Shown here piece after piece: positions 1 to 7,368 of a stretch of 12,439 nt of DNA. Numbering within the stretch: the first letter of the stretch is position 1; each line of letters opens with the position of its first letter. The position numbers and the translations under genes were made by a program. The DNA comes from Bryobacterales bacterium (GTDB lineage Bacteria > Acidobacteriota > Terriglobia > Bryobacterales > Bryobacteraceae). The stretch covers positions 1 to 12,439 of the forward strand of contig JANXQZ010000103.1 in assembly GCA_025353235.1 (NCBI GenBank). The letters are read 5' to 3'. The notes under the pieces were generated by a model. That model was not told where the DNA came from. It worked only from the letters and a program-made list of their open reading frames with translations, and did not search any database.

Positions 1-168
1 GATGCAAACATAAAGACGCCCCTGCTCCAGCCGGATCAGGCTGTTTGCATTCGCGAACTTGCGGAACTCCACGCAAACGTCGGGCACACGGGTTCTTGGC
101 TTCAGTTCAGCAAATGCCCGCTTAAAGATCACAACGGGATCATCAGAATACACGCCGAGTTCAAGCAT
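1..168 (-). CDS. SprT-like putative metallopeptidase, N-terminal fragment (cut by window edge)
   Basis: A leftward reading frame starts at ATG 168-166 and stays open for 56 codons to the window edge, so only the N-terminus is visible. An in-frame TAA lies three codons upstream, which fixes the ATG as the first possible start. The visible protein has a helix-like opening, then LKPRTRVPDV and FANANSLIRL followed by a short beta-hairpin-like stretch. From memory, this matches small acidobacterial proteins annotated as SprT-like, whose zinc-binding HExxH-type region would lie further along and is not in view. The metallopeptidase call is therefore an inference from the N-terminal pattern only. 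The gene is divergent from fabH; the 69 bp between them must hold both promoters, and I see no convincing -35/-10 pair there. No strong ribosome-binding site precedes the ATG. Confidence 0.5.
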   Translation of the reverse strand, partial: MLELGVYSDDPVVIFKRAFAELKPRTRVPDVCVEFRKFANANSLIRLEQGRLYVCI

Positions 169-228
169 TCCGATTTAAGGATACGCCGAGGCCGCCTCCA
201 AACGTGATGTAATCATAAGTTAATTCCC

Positions 229-233
229 GGAGG
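229..233 (+). promoter_or_regulatory. Ribosome-binding site for fabH
   Basis: A perfect GGAGG lies 4 nt before the TTG at 238. No ATG or GTG in the same frame sits nearby, so this site supports the unusual TTG start. Confidence 0.7.
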
Positions 234-237
234 CTTT

Positions 238-1227
238 TTGTTCAGAGCGAAAATCACAGCAATTGGCTGTTACAGTCCGCCGCGTGTTTTGACGAATCAC
301 GACTTGGAGAAGCTGGTCAACACAAACGATCAGTGGATACAGGACCGGACCGGGATTCGCGAGCGGCACATCGCCGAGCCTGACGTGGCCACCTCCGACA
401 TGGCCGTGGAAGCGGCGCGCATCACTCTGCAGCAGAGAGGGATTTCCGCCGATGAACTGAATGCGTTGATCGTTTGCACCGTTACGCCGGACATGCTGTT
501 CCCATCTACGGCGTGCTTGGTCCAGGATCGCATCGGGGCCAAGGGGGCCTGGGGATTCGATTTGGTGGCCGCTTGCTCGGGATTTATTTACGGGCTCACC
601 ACGGCCGCTCATCTGGTGTCCTGCGGGTCTCACAAAAAGGTGCTCGTCATCGGTGCCGACACCATGTCGCGCATTCTCGATTACACCGACCGCGCCACCT
701 GCATTCTGTTCGGCGATGGGGCAGGAGCGATGCTCGTGGAAAGGGCCGAGGAAGGCGAGACTGGCTTCATCGACTTTCTGAATGAAATCGACGGCTCGGG
801 CGGCGATTACCTGAAGCAGCCTGCCGGAGGCAGCCGCATGCCGGCCAGCCATGACACGGTTGACCGAAAGCAGCACTTCGTAAAGCAGGACGGTCAGCAG
901 GTATTCAAGTACGCAGTTCGCAAAATGTACGAGACCTCCCGCGATCTGCTGGAACGCAATAACTTGACCGCCAAGGATATCGCGATGTTGATTCCCCACC
1001 AGGCGAATAAGAGGATCATCATGGCGGCCGCCGAGCGCCTAGGCCTTAGCTGCGATCAGGTGATGATCAACATTGACCGGTATGGGAACACGACGGCGGC
1101 CACCATTCCGCTGGCTACTCGCGATGCTGTGGAAGCAGGCAGATTGAAAAAGGGGGATCTCGTGGTCTTCGCCGCCGTGGGTGCAGGATATACCGTGGGA
1201 GCAAATCTTTGGCGCTGGACGATGTAA
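238..1227 (+). CDS. fabH: Beta-ketoacyl-ACP synthase III (FabH)
   Basis: FabH starts type II fatty acid synthesis by condensing an acyl-CoA primer with malonyl-ACP in the cytoplasm. The 329-residue protein has the family's usual length and the complete thiolase-fold catalytic triad: Cys113 in VAACSGF, His254 in LIPHQAN and Asn284 in RYGNTTAA. The conserved TNDQWIQDRTGI segment (residues 29-40) and the C-terminal glycine-rich VGAGYTVGANL are also present. Translation is read from TTG at 238 behind a GGAGG. The usual plsX, fabD and acpP neighbours are absent. Instead the gene heads a rightward run of sugar-nucleotide genes, with 34 nt to the inositol oxygenase. It may be a second FabH copy or one with a special primer, but nothing in the sequence decides this. 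The related role of making a starter acyl chain for a secondary product is possible but less likely given the full-length canonical sequence. Confidence 0.93.
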   Translation: MFRAKITAIGCYSPPRVLTNHDLEKLVNTNDQWIQDRTGIRERHIAEPDVATSDMAVEAARITLQQRGISADELNALIVCTVTPDMLFPSTACLVQDRIGAKGAWGFDLVAACSGFIYGLTTAAHLVSCGSHKKVLVIGADTMSRILDYTDRATCILFGDGAGAMLVERAEEGETGFIDFLNEIDGSGGDYLKQPAGGSRMPASHDTVDRKQHFVKQDGQQVFKYAVRKMYETSRDLLERNNLTAKDIAMLIPHQANKRIIMAAAERLGLSCDQVMINIDRYGNTTAATIPLATRDAVEAGRLKKGDLVVFAAVGAGYTVGANLWRWTM

Positions 1228-1261
1228 AGTTTTGGACCCGTTAGGCTGATATTGTGTATGT

Positions 1262-2098
1262 ATGGGATCCGCTACGCAAGTTGAGCTATGGGAAGATTTT
1301 GTAACCGATCGCTACGATCCGAACCGGAAAAGTGAAGACTTCCGGAAGTTTGACGACTCCGCGCCCGCCGGAGTGCGCGAGTTTTATCGGCTAAACCACA
1401 CCAACCAGACCCGCGAGTTTGTCCGATCCAAGAAGTCTCAATACACAGCAAAGCAGAAGAGCGAAATGGGAATCTGGGAAGCGATCGAGTATCTTAACAC
1501 CTTGGTTGACGATAGCGACCCCGACACCGACCTCAGCCAAATCGAGCACAATCTGCAAGCCGCCGAAGCTATCCGCAGGGACGGGCATCCGCGCTGGATG
1601 ATCCTGACCGGGTTAATTCACGATCTCGGCAAGGTTCTTTGCTTGTACGGCGAGCCGCAGTGGGCGGTGGTCGGCGATACGTTCCCGGTTGGCTGCGCCT
1701 GGTCTCAGAAGATCGTGTTTCCAGAGTTGTTTGAGCATAACCCCGACCGGCAGGTTCCGGAATATCAAACGCAACTTGGCGTGTACTCTAGAAATTGCGG
1801 TCTTGAGAAAGTGGATTTATCATGGGGCCATGACGAATACCTCTATCACGTCGTAAAGGACTATCTTCCCGAAGAAGCCTTATATATGATCCGGTATCAC
1901 TCGTTCTATTCTGGTCATCGAGAGGGGGCCTATTCCCATTTAATGAATGACCAGGACCGTGACATGTTCGACTGGGTGAAGAAATTCAATCCGTACGATT
2001 TATATTCGAAAAGCTCCAATCGCCCCGATCTGACCGAAGTGAAGCCTTTCTACCAGGATTTGATAGCCGAATATTTCCCAGCCCGGATCGCCTGGTAG
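1262..2098 (+). CDS. myo-Inositol oxygenase (MIOX)
   Basis: MIOX is a di-iron enzyme that opens the myo-inositol ring with O2 to give D-glucuronate. The 278-residue protein is close to the animal enzyme in length and sequence over nearly its whole extent. It has an HD-type helical core with all six expected metal ligands: His96 (IEHNLQAAE), His120-Asp121 (GLIHDLGKV), His190 (SWGHDEY), His213 (RYHSFY) and Asp246 (PYDLYSK). The stretches [16 protein letters not shown] and [11 protein letters not shown] are family hallmarks. The ATG at 1262 has only a weak purine stretch before it, so the exact start is less certain. Hand counting of seven lines gave about 48% GC, against about 61% in three fabH lines. 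No other inositol or glucuronate catabolic gene is in view. It sits between fabH and a GDP-mannose dehydrogenase gene on the same strand with short gaps, so co-transcription is likely. Confidence 0.95.
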   Translation: MGSATQVELWEDFVTDRYDPNRKSEDFRKFDDSAPAGVREFYRLNHTNQTREFVRSKKSQYTAKQKSEMGIWEAIEYLNTLVDDSDPDTDLSQIEHNLQAAEAIRRDGHPRWMILTGLIHDLGKVLCLYGEPQWAVVGDTFPVGCAWSQKIVFPELFEHNPDRQVPEYQTQLGVYSRNCGLEKVDLSWGHDEYLYHVVKDYLPEEALYMIRYHSFYSGHREGAYSHLMNDQDRDMFDWVKKFNPYDLYSKSSNRPDLTEVKPFYQDLIAEYFPARIAW

Positions 2099-2118
2099 GC
2101 CGATCTAAGATTGAGATC

Positions 2119-2124
2119 GGAAGG
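2119..2124 (+). promoter_or_regulatory. Ribosome-binding site choosing the GDP-mannose dehydrogenase start
   Basis: GGAAGG lies 7 nt before the TTG at 2132. The earlier in-frame TTG at 2111 has no such site, and the one at 2126 is only 1 nt away, so 2132 is preferred. Confidence 0.55.
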
Positions 2125-2131
2125 ATTGCTT

Positions 2132-3433
2132 TTGGAACCGAACGGACAACCTATCATTGCAGTGCTTGGCTTAGGATACATCGGGTGCGTCAGTGCGGCG
2201 TGCTTGGCAAAACTCGGGTATCGGGTAATCGGGATCGACCGCGATGTGCATAAGGTTGAAAGCGTGCGCAGCGGCCAAGCTCCGTTCTATGAGCCTGGAC
2301 TGCAAGACCTGGTTCGAGCCGGGATCGAAAGCCGGGCCCTGTCTGCAACGACGTCGCTGTCGGAAGGCATTCGCGAGGCGGACGTGGCGTTCGTATGCGT
2401 AGGCACTCCGTCTGAACGCAATGGAAACTTGGGCCTCGATCAGTTGCGGCGGGTTGTAGGCGAGATTTCGGCTGAGCTGTCGGGCCGCACTAAGCCATTG
2501 ATCGTTGCTATCCGAAGCACGGTATTTCCGGGTACTTGCGAGCATGTTGTTACTCCCGCGCTGGGCGAATTTCCCGGTGTGGCAGTTGTTTCCAATCCCG
2601 AATTCCTGCGCGAAGGGATCGCGGTGCAAGATTTCATGGAGCCTTCGCTGGTCGTGGTGGGGGGATCGGACTTACGAGCCGTGAAGCGCGTGGCCGAGCT
2701 ATACGCGCCTCTGGGCGTCTCTGCCTGCCAAGTCTCGTTGCGCACGGCCGAGATGATCAAGTATGCGTGCAACGCCTTTCACGCCGTAAAAATCTCTTTT
2801 GCGAACGAGATTGGAGCCCTGTGCAGCAAACTCGAGGTAGATTCGCGAGAAGTCATGGACACGCTGTGCGAAGACGTCAAGCTAAATGTGTCTAAAGCGT
2901 ACCTGAAACCTGGCTTCGCTTTTGGCGGGTCGTGTTTGCCGAAAGACCTGCGCGCGCTGACTTACCGGGCCAATCAGTTGGATCTCAAACTGCCGCTGCT
3001 GGAATCGGCTATGCCCAGCAACGAACAGCATCTCAAGCGCGCCATCGAGTTAGTGATGGACCTGCCGTCGAATCGAATCGGCGTAATCGGCTTGGCATTT
3101 AAAGAGAACACGGACGATTTGCGCGAGAGTCCGGTGGTGGCAATGCTGGAATATCTGATCGGCAAGGGGCGGGAGATTCGGGTCTTCGATCCGCACATCC
3201 GCATTGAGGATCTCTACGGAAGCAACAAGAATTTCGTTTTGCAGACCATTCCCCACATCGGAAGGTTAATGGATAAGAGTCTCGATCAGCTTCTGGGATG
3301 GGCGGATTTTCTGGTTATTGCCCAGAAGCAGAGCCCCCAAGCAGCCGATCGGATTGAGAGCAGCGGTTTGGCGGTCTTGGATCTGGTGGGAACTGGCTTA
3401 ACGAAAGAAGGCTTGGTGGCCCACAACTCATGA
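2132..3433 (+). CDS. GDP-mannose 6-dehydrogenase (AlgD-like)
   Basis: This enzyme oxidises GDP-mannose twice with NAD+ to GDP-mannuronate, a precursor of uronic-acid polysaccharides such as alginate. The 433-residue protein has three domains of the UDP-glucose/GDP-mannose dehydrogenase family. The NAD-binding Rossmann motif LGLGYIG is at residues 12-18. The helical middle domain carries NPEFLRE and [15 protein letters not shown]. The catalytic cysteine is in [12 protein letters not shown] (Cys268, the same number as in Pseudomonas AlgD), followed by a C-terminal Rossmann domain with [15 protein letters not shown]. The [20 protein letters not shown] wording favours GDP-mannose over UDP-glucose, whose enzymes usually read GFGGSCFPKD; substrate is still an inference. 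An alternative start at TTG 2111 would add seven residues. The stop overlaps the gmd start as ATGA at 3430-3433, implying translational coupling. Confidence 0.85.
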   Translation: MEPNGQPIIAVLGLGYIGCVSAACLAKLGYRVIGIDRDVHKVESVRSGQAPFYEPGLQDLVRAGIESRALSATTSLSEGIREADVAFVCVGTPSERNGNLGLDQLRRVVGEISAELSGRTKPLIVAIRSTVFPGTCEHVVTPALGEFPGVAVVSNPEFLREGIAVQDFMEPSLVVVGGSDLRAVKRVAELYAPLGVSACQVSLRTAEMIKYACNAFHAVKISFANEIGALCSKLEVDSREVMDTLCEDVKLNVSKAYLKPGFAFGGSCLPKDLRALTYRANQLDLKLPLLESAMPSNEQHLKRAIELVMDLPSNRIGVIGLAFKENTDDLRESPVVAMLEYLIGKGREIRVFDPHIRIEDLYGSNKNFVLQTIPHIGRLMDKSLDQLLGWADFLVIAQKQSPQAADRIESSGLAVLDLVGTGLTKEGLVAHNS

Positions 3434-4476
3434 AGAAGGCTCTGATAACTGGGATCACGGGACAGGACGGATCGTTTCTTGCCGAATTTCTGCTCGCAAG
3501 AGATTATGAGGTGCACGGAATTGTGCGCCGAGCATCTACGTTTAATACCGATCGGCTGGACTCAATCTACGCCGATCCGCATGAGCAAGGCTCGTCGCTG
3601 CATTTGCACTACGGCGACGTGACCGATGGTGCCGCCCTAAGGCACGTGATTAAAAAGGTGCAGCCGGACGAAATCTACAATTTGGCCGCCCAGTCGCACG
3701 TTCGGGTCAGCTTCGATCAAGCCGAATATACGGCGGATGTGGTCGCGACTGGAACTTTACGCTTGCTTGAAGCACTGAGAGACTATGCGGGCTCGGCAGG
3801 TCGGCGGATTCGTTTTTATCAGGCTGGCTCCTCGGAGATGTACGGAGCCACCAAACCTCCGCAGAATGAAACGACGCCGTTTTATCCTCGCAGCCCGTAC
3901 GCGGTCAGCAAAGTGGCGGCGCACTGGTATGCGGTGAATTATCGCGAGGCGTACAAGCTGTTTATCTGCAATGGCATACTTTTCAACCATGAGTCGGAGC
4001 GACGCGGCGAAACCTTCGTGACGCGTAAAATCACCCGCGCGCTCGGCCGCATCAAGCTCGGCCTTCAAAAAAAGCTGTTCCTAGGCAATTTGGATTCGAG
4101 ACGGGATTGGGGCTTCGCTGGCGATTACGTGGAGGCCATGTGGCTTATGCTGCAGGCGCCCGAGCCTGACGACTACGTGGTGTCTACAGGTGAATCGCAC
4201 TCGGTTCGCGAGTTTTTAAATTTAGCGGGTGAGTATTGCGGTTTGGATTGGACCCAGTATGTTGAAACCGACCCCCGCTATTTTCGCCCCACCGAAGTGG
4301 ATTATCTGATGGGGGACTCTTCCAAAGCGCGCCGCATGCTTGATTGGAAACCAAAGGTTCGGTTTGAGGATCTTGTACGGCTGATGGTCGAGCACGATAT
4401 CGAACTTGCCCAGCAGGAATTGACTCTGGCCACCGCAGGTCACAAGGTAGTGGTTCGCGGCATGGCGCATGGATAA
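3430..4476 (+). CDS. gmd: GDP-mannose 4,6-dehydratase
   Basis: Gmd converts GDP-D-mannose to GDP-4-keto-6-deoxy-D-mannose, the first step to GDP-L-fucose and GDP-rhamnose. The 348-residue length is typical. The extended-SDR NADP-binding motif GITGQDGS is at residues 8-15. [19 protein letters not shown] (catalytic Ser/Glu around 133-135) and the YxxxK pair Tyr157/Lys161 (SPYAVSK) are intact. [16 protein letters not shown] and the [14 protein letters not shown] stretch are signatures of GDP-mannose dehydratases rather than dTDP-glucose dehydratases. The start codon overlaps the preceding dehydrogenase stop (ATGA), and the end overlaps fcl by 8 nt. The three genes are therefore almost certainly one translationally linked unit drawing on one GDP-mannose pool. 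Confidence 0.95.
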   Translation: MKKALITGITGQDGSFLAEFLLARDYEVHGIVRRASTFNTDRLDSIYADPHEQGSSLHLHYGDVTDGAALRHVIKKVQPDEIYNLAAQSHVRVSFDQAEYTADVVATGTLRLLEALRDYAGSAGRRIRFYQAGSSEMYGATKPPQNETTPFYPRSPYAVSKVAAHWYAVNYREAYKLFICNGILFNHESERRGETFVTRKITRALGRIKLGLQKKLFLGNLDSRRDWGFAGDYVEAMWLMLQAPEPDDYVVSTGESHSVREFLNLAGEYCGLDWTQYVETDPRYFRPTEVDYLMGDSSKARRMLDWKPKVRFEDLVRLMVEHDIELAQQELTLATAGHKVVVRGMAHG

Positions 4477-5416
4477 AGCCGACAAAATTTTCGTAGCCGG
4501 GCATGCAGGGCTGGTCGGATCGGCGATTGTCCGGGGACTAAGGGATGGAGATTACGACAATCTGATCCTTCGTACGCGTTCGGAGGTGGATCTTTGCAAT
4601 CAGGCCCAGGTCGATGCGTTCTTTCGGCAGGAGCGTCCTGACTACGTCTTCTTAGCGGCCGCAAAGGTCGGCGGCATTCTCGCGAACAGCAGCTATCCGG
4701 CCGAATTCTTGCGAGACAACCTCGCCATTCAGACCAATGTCATCGATTCCGCGTATCGGCATGGAGCGAAGAAGCTGGCTTTTTTGGGTTCGTCTTGTAT
4801 TTATCCTAAGATGGCTTCTCAACCCATCAAAGAGGAATACTTGCTGACTGGTCCGCTGGAGCCGACCAACGAATGGTACGCCATCGCTAAAATCGCCGGC
4901 ATCAAGATGGCGCAAGCATACCGAAAGCAGTACGGGTTCAACGCGATTAGTTTAATGCCTACGAATCTTTACGGTCCAGGCGACAATTTCGACTTGCAGT
5001 CGTCGCATGTGCTGCCGGCTCTGCTCCGGAAAGCGCATGAAGCCAAACTAAATAGCGACCCTGAAGTACCTGTGTGGGGCACCGGGCTGCCTCGGCGCGA
5101 ATTTCTGCATGTGGACGATCTGGCCGATGCCGCAGTATTCCTCATGGAGCACTATGACCAGCCCGAGATTGTGAATGTCGGCACGGGGGTGGACGTGACC
5201 ATCCGGGAACTTGTCGGAATGATTCAGCAGGCAACGGGTTACCAGGGCCGTGTTGCGTTCGACGAGTCAAAGCCAGATGGAACTCTTCGCAAATTGCTGG
5301 ACGTTTCGAAGTTAACCGGCTTGGGGTGGAAAGCTCGCACTCCGCTCCAGGAAGGAATTGCGAGCACCTACCGTTGGTATCTGGAAAACATCAAATCATG
5401 TACATGCCACCATTGA
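4469..5416 (+). CDS. fcl: GDP-L-fucose synthase
   Basis: Fcl (WcaG) epimerises and reduces the Gmd product to GDP-L-fucose with NADPH. The 315 residues match the family. The nucleotide motif [10 protein letters not shown] is at residues 10-19. [10 protein letters not shown], the catalytic GSSCIYPK (Ser/Cys around 107-110), and Tyr137/Lys141 in [11 protein letters not shown] are present. His180 in [12 protein letters not shown] fits the general acid of the E. coli enzyme, and [12 protein letters not shown] is a strong family marker. It begins inside the last codons of gmd (8-nt overlap). The 3' end runs 26 nt into the oppositely oriented SDR gene, so no room exists for a separate terminator. 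Together with gmd it makes activated L-fucose for a polysaccharide or glycan; no glycosyltransferase is in view. Confidence 0.95.
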   Translation: MDKADKIFVAGHAGLVGSAIVRGLRDGDYDNLILRTRSEVDLCNQAQVDAFFRQERPDYVFLAAAKVGGILANSSYPAEFLRDNLAIQTNVIDSAYRHGAKKLAFLGSSCIYPKMASQPIKEEYLLTGPLEPTNEWYAIAKIAGIKMAQAYRKQYGFNAISLMPTNLYGPGDNFDLQSSHVLPALLRKAHEAKLNSDPEVPVWGTGLPRREFLHVDDLADAAVFLMEHYDQPEIVNVGTGVDVTIRELVGMIQQATGYQGRVAFDESKPDGTLRKLLDVSKLTGLGWKARTPLQEGIASTYRWYLENIKSCTCHH

Positions 5417-6152
5417 CCTCAATGGTCTGGCCATGTATATAGCGCGACGATTCGGTGCAGAGAAAAATTATCGTGTCGGCGACCTCCTCATTGGTTCCGA
5501 GCGTGCCTGCCGGAGCCGAGGCGCGCATGCTCTCCAGCGCCTGCTTGGTTGAGAACACCTCATGGAAGTGGTTATCCACCGTGCCTGGGCTGACCGCGTT
5601 TACCCGAATTCCTTGGGGTGCCAGTTCCTTCGCGAGCCCCTTGGTGATCGCCGATACAGCCGCTTTGGCCGCCGCATAAATCGTCGCTCCTGGACCGCCT
5701 CCGTTTCGCGCGGCGATCGAACTCAGATTCACAATAATCCCCGAACCCACCCGGAGCATGTGCGGCGTTACCGCTTGGCAGAGAAAGTACACGCTCTTCA
5801 CATTCAGATTCATTACGCGATCAAACAAATCTTCGGTAAATTCGTCCAGCTTCGCCCGCCCCACTAGCGAGCCAGCGTTGTTGATCAGAATATCGACCTC
5901 GGGCACCGTCGTTTTCACGTCGGCCACAAAGGCTTGAATCCCCTGTGATGTTGATAAATCGCCCGACATCAGTTCGCCCTCGGCTCCAGCACCTTCTACT
6001 AGCGAGAGCGTCCGCTCCGCTCCTTCGCGGTAGCCGCCGTAGTGGAGCACTACTCTCGACACTCCATGTCGAGCCAGCGCGATTGCAGTCGCCGCTCCAA
6101 TGCCGCGCGATGCGCCCGTGACCAGCGCTGTCTTTCCTTTCAGTTCAGGCAA
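5391..6152 (-). CDS. SDR family oxidoreductase (FabG-like)
   Basis: This is a classical short-chain dehydrogenase of 253 residues, the normal length. It has the cofactor motif TGASRGIG (residues 12-19), NNAG (91-94), a catalytic Ser at 144/145 (NLSSIA), Tyr159 and Lys163 (YAAAK), and the C-terminal VNGG region. It probably reduces or oxidises a carbonyl/hydroxyl with NAD(P)H; the substrate cannot be told, and FabG-like or sugar/alcohol dehydrogenase roles are all open. I chose TTG at 6152 because GGAGG lies 5 nt before it and the resulting N-terminus (MPELKGKTALVTG) is what the family shows. ATG at 6170 or 6188 would add 6 or 12 residues but lack a ribosome-binding site. The frame is open further upstream to 6329, but that region is the coding part of the divergent hydrolase. 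The 3' end overlaps fcl by 26 nt, tail to tail. Confidence 0.85.
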   Translation of the reverse strand: MPELKGKTALVTGASRGIGAATAIALARHGVSRVVLHYGGYREGAERTLSLVEGAGAEGELMSGDLSTSQGIQAFVADVKTTVPEVDILINNAGSLVGRAKLDEFTEDLFDRVMNLNVKSVYFLCQAVTPHMLRVGSGIIVNLSSIAARNGGGPGATIYAAAKAAVSAITKGLAKELAPQGIRVNAVSPGTVDNHFHEVFSTKQALESMRASAPAGTLGTNEEVADTIIFLCTESSRYIHGQTIEVNGGMYMI

Positions 6153-6157
6153 TGAAT

Positions 6158-6162
6158 CCTCC
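6158..6162 (-). promoter_or_regulatory. Ribosome-binding site choosing the SDR start
   Basis: On the minus strand GGAGG lies 5 nt before the TTG at 6152. The in-frame ATG codons at 6170 and 6188 have no comparable site, so this decides for the shorter protein. Confidence 0.55.
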
Positions 6163-6168
6163 ACATGC

Positions 6169-6176
6169 ATTATACT
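6169..6176. promoter_or_regulatory. Overlapping divergent -10-like boxes
   Basis: The minus strand reads a perfect TATAAT at 6174-6169, and the plus strand reads TATACT at 6171-6176. They lie between the SDR gene and the secreted hydrolase gene, which start 34 nt apart. Neither has a good -35 match at the right distance. If used, the plus-strand transcript would be nearly leaderless. This is a weak prediction from base pattern only. Confidence 0.25.
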
Positions 6177-6186
6177 TTTGATATCC

Positions 6187-7278
6187 ATGAAGCTTCTCAC
6201 CCTATTCGTGTTAGCGGGCACGCTCTGTTTCGCGGGTCCGACGGTTGGTCCGAAGACTGAGCTTGGCGATCTAAATGGCGCCAAGTTCCGAATCGACGTT
6301 CCCGAAAACTGGAACGGGGGCTTGGTCATTTACTGCCACGGTTACAACCCTGAGCCTGGCTCCTTCAAAGACGTCAAGCTGCCGCCCATCTTCGCCGTGT
6401 TTACCGAGCAAGGGTATGCGCTGGCGCAATCCGGCTACGCGGCGGGAGGTTGGGCGGTTCAAGAAGCCATTCTCGATACCGAGGAACTGCGCCGTTATTT
6501 CGGCTCCAAGTACGGCAAGCCGAAGGAAACATTTGTGACGGGTCACTCCATGGGCGGCTTCCTTACGATGATGCTGATGGAGCGCTATCCGACCAACTAC
6601 GACGCTGGCCTGGCGCTCTGCGGTCCGCTTGCGCCGACGAACTACTTCATGGCTCGCGGAGCTTTCGATGCCCGTGTGGTGTTCGATTATTATTTCCCGA
6701 ACGTGCTGCCTGCTCTGGATAAAGTGCCGGCGGACTTCCGGAACTCGCCTGCGAAATCCAAGGAACTTGTCGCTCTACTGGACAGCCAGCCAGAGAAGTC
6801 AGCCGCGCTGCGCCGCTTCACGGGAGCGCATAGCAACAAGGACATGGGTCCTACCTTGGTGTTCCTGACGGATATGTTTCGGGAGCTGCAGCAGCGGGCA
6901 GGGGGCAATCCGTTCGATAACCGGGACATGATCTACGAGTCGTTGGACGATTACAATCCGCTGAACGAAGGCGTCAAGCGCTATACAGCGGATAAGGGAG
7001 CGGCGGAGTACGTCCGCACCTGGTATACACCGACGGGCAAACTGTCCCATCCCATGCTGGCGATTCACACTACATACGATCCGCTGGTCCCTGTCCGCGT
7101 ACCCGCCATGTATCCAGGGCTGACCGAAATCGCCGGGTCGCGCGATTTGTTTGTGCAGCAGTTCGTGGAACATGATGGACACTGCGCGATTTTGGCACCA
7201 GAGATCGCGAGGGGGTTCTCGCAACTGCGGGAGTGGAAGAATAGTGGAGTAAAGCCTCCCTCGGGCCTCAATAGGTAA
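6187..7278 (+). CDS. Secreted alpha/beta hydrolase
   Basis: A 363-residue exported serine hydrolase. The N-terminus (MKLLTLFVLAGTLCFAG) is a signal peptide, probably cut after the Ala at 16; the Cys at 14 is not in a proper lipobox. The mature part is an alpha/beta-hydrolase fold. The oxyanion-region motif YCHGYNP is at 49-55, the nucleophile elbow GHSMGG has Ser121, a likely acid Asp298 is in TTYDPLVP, and His332 is in EHDGHCAI. The catalytic triad therefore looks complete. The region between about 150 and 285 is a large helical cap. Substrate is unknown; esterase, acyl-ester or peptide hydrolysis are all possible. Translation probably begins at ATG 6187 because it opens the signal peptide; a start at 6100 in the same frame would put 29 odd residues in front of it. 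No Shine-Dalgarno is visible. It is divergent from the SDR gene. Confidence 0.82.
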   Translation: MKLLTLFVLAGTLCFAGPTVGPKTELGDLNGAKFRIDVPENWNGGLVIYCHGYNPEPGSFKDVKLPPIFAVFTEQGYALAQSGYAAGGWAVQEAILDTEELRRYFGSKYGKPKETFVTGHSMGGFLTMMLMERYPTNYDAGLALCGPLAPTNYFMARGAFDARVVFDYYFPNVLPALDKVPADFRNSPAKSKELVALLDSQPEKSAALRRFTGAHSNKDMGPTLVFLTDMFRELQQRAGGNPFDNRDMIYESLDDYNPLNEGVKRYTADKGAAEYVRTWYTPTGKLSHPMLAIHTTYDPLVPVRVPAMYPGLTEIAGSRDLFVQQFVEHDGHCAILAPEIARGFSQLREWKNSGVKPPSGLNR

Positions 7279-7286
7279 CCAATCTT

Positions 7287-7368
7287 CATGCAAGATAACC
7301 AGTTGCTTTCTGGCTAAAATCAGATATTATCTGATTTTAAAGCAGAAATATTCTGGTTATCTTGCATG
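7287..7368. repeat. 82-bp nested imperfect palindrome over the fic promoter and start
   Basis: The outer arms are a perfect 16-bp inverted repeat, CATGCAAGATAACCAG at 7287-7302 and its complement at 7353-7368. Inside is TTTCTG at 7307-7312 mirrored by CAGAAA at 7343-7348. At the centre is a perfect 12-bp inverted repeat (TAAAATCAGATA, 7315-7326, and 7328-7339) around one base. All share nearly one centre (7327-7327.5), so about 34 of 40 positions pair. The element is AT-rich compared with its surroundings. It covers the likely fic promoter, and its right arm includes the fic TTG start codon. It could be a repressor operator, the hairpin end of the upstream hydrolase mRNA, or a miniature mobile element. 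No flanking target duplication is visible. Confidence 0.9.
7303..7330 (+). promoter_or_regulatory. Candidate promoter of the fic gene
   Basis: TTGCTT at 7303-7308 and TATTAT at 7325-7330 are separated by 16 bp, close to sigma-70 spacing. The -10 box sits at the heart of the palindrome, so a protein bound to the palindrome would block it. Prediction from pattern alone. Confidence 0.35.

Noticed and set aside
220..999. Long minus-strand open frame opposite fabH (259 codons)
   Set aside because: It is the mirror of a clearly real fabH gene, has no recognisable motif, and long antisense frames are common in GC-rich genes.
2132..3433. UDP-glucose 6-dehydrogenase as the name of this gene
   Set aside because: The active-site wording and the middle-domain motif match GDP-mannose dehydrogenases better, and the next two genes use GDP-mannose; not fully excluded.
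6100..6186. Upstream extension of the secreted hydrolase by 29 residues
   Set aside because: The extension would bury the signal peptide inside the protein, and it overlaps the coding part of the divergent SDR gene.
6171..6329. Upstream extension of the SDR by up to 59 residues
   Set aside because: It lies in the coding region of the divergent hydrolase, and the SDR family normally starts a few residues before the TGASRGIG motif.
7287..7368. Insertion sequence or MITE
   Set aside because: No transposase and no flanking target duplication; the core falls exactly on a likely promoter. Left as a possible alternative pending a copy-number search.
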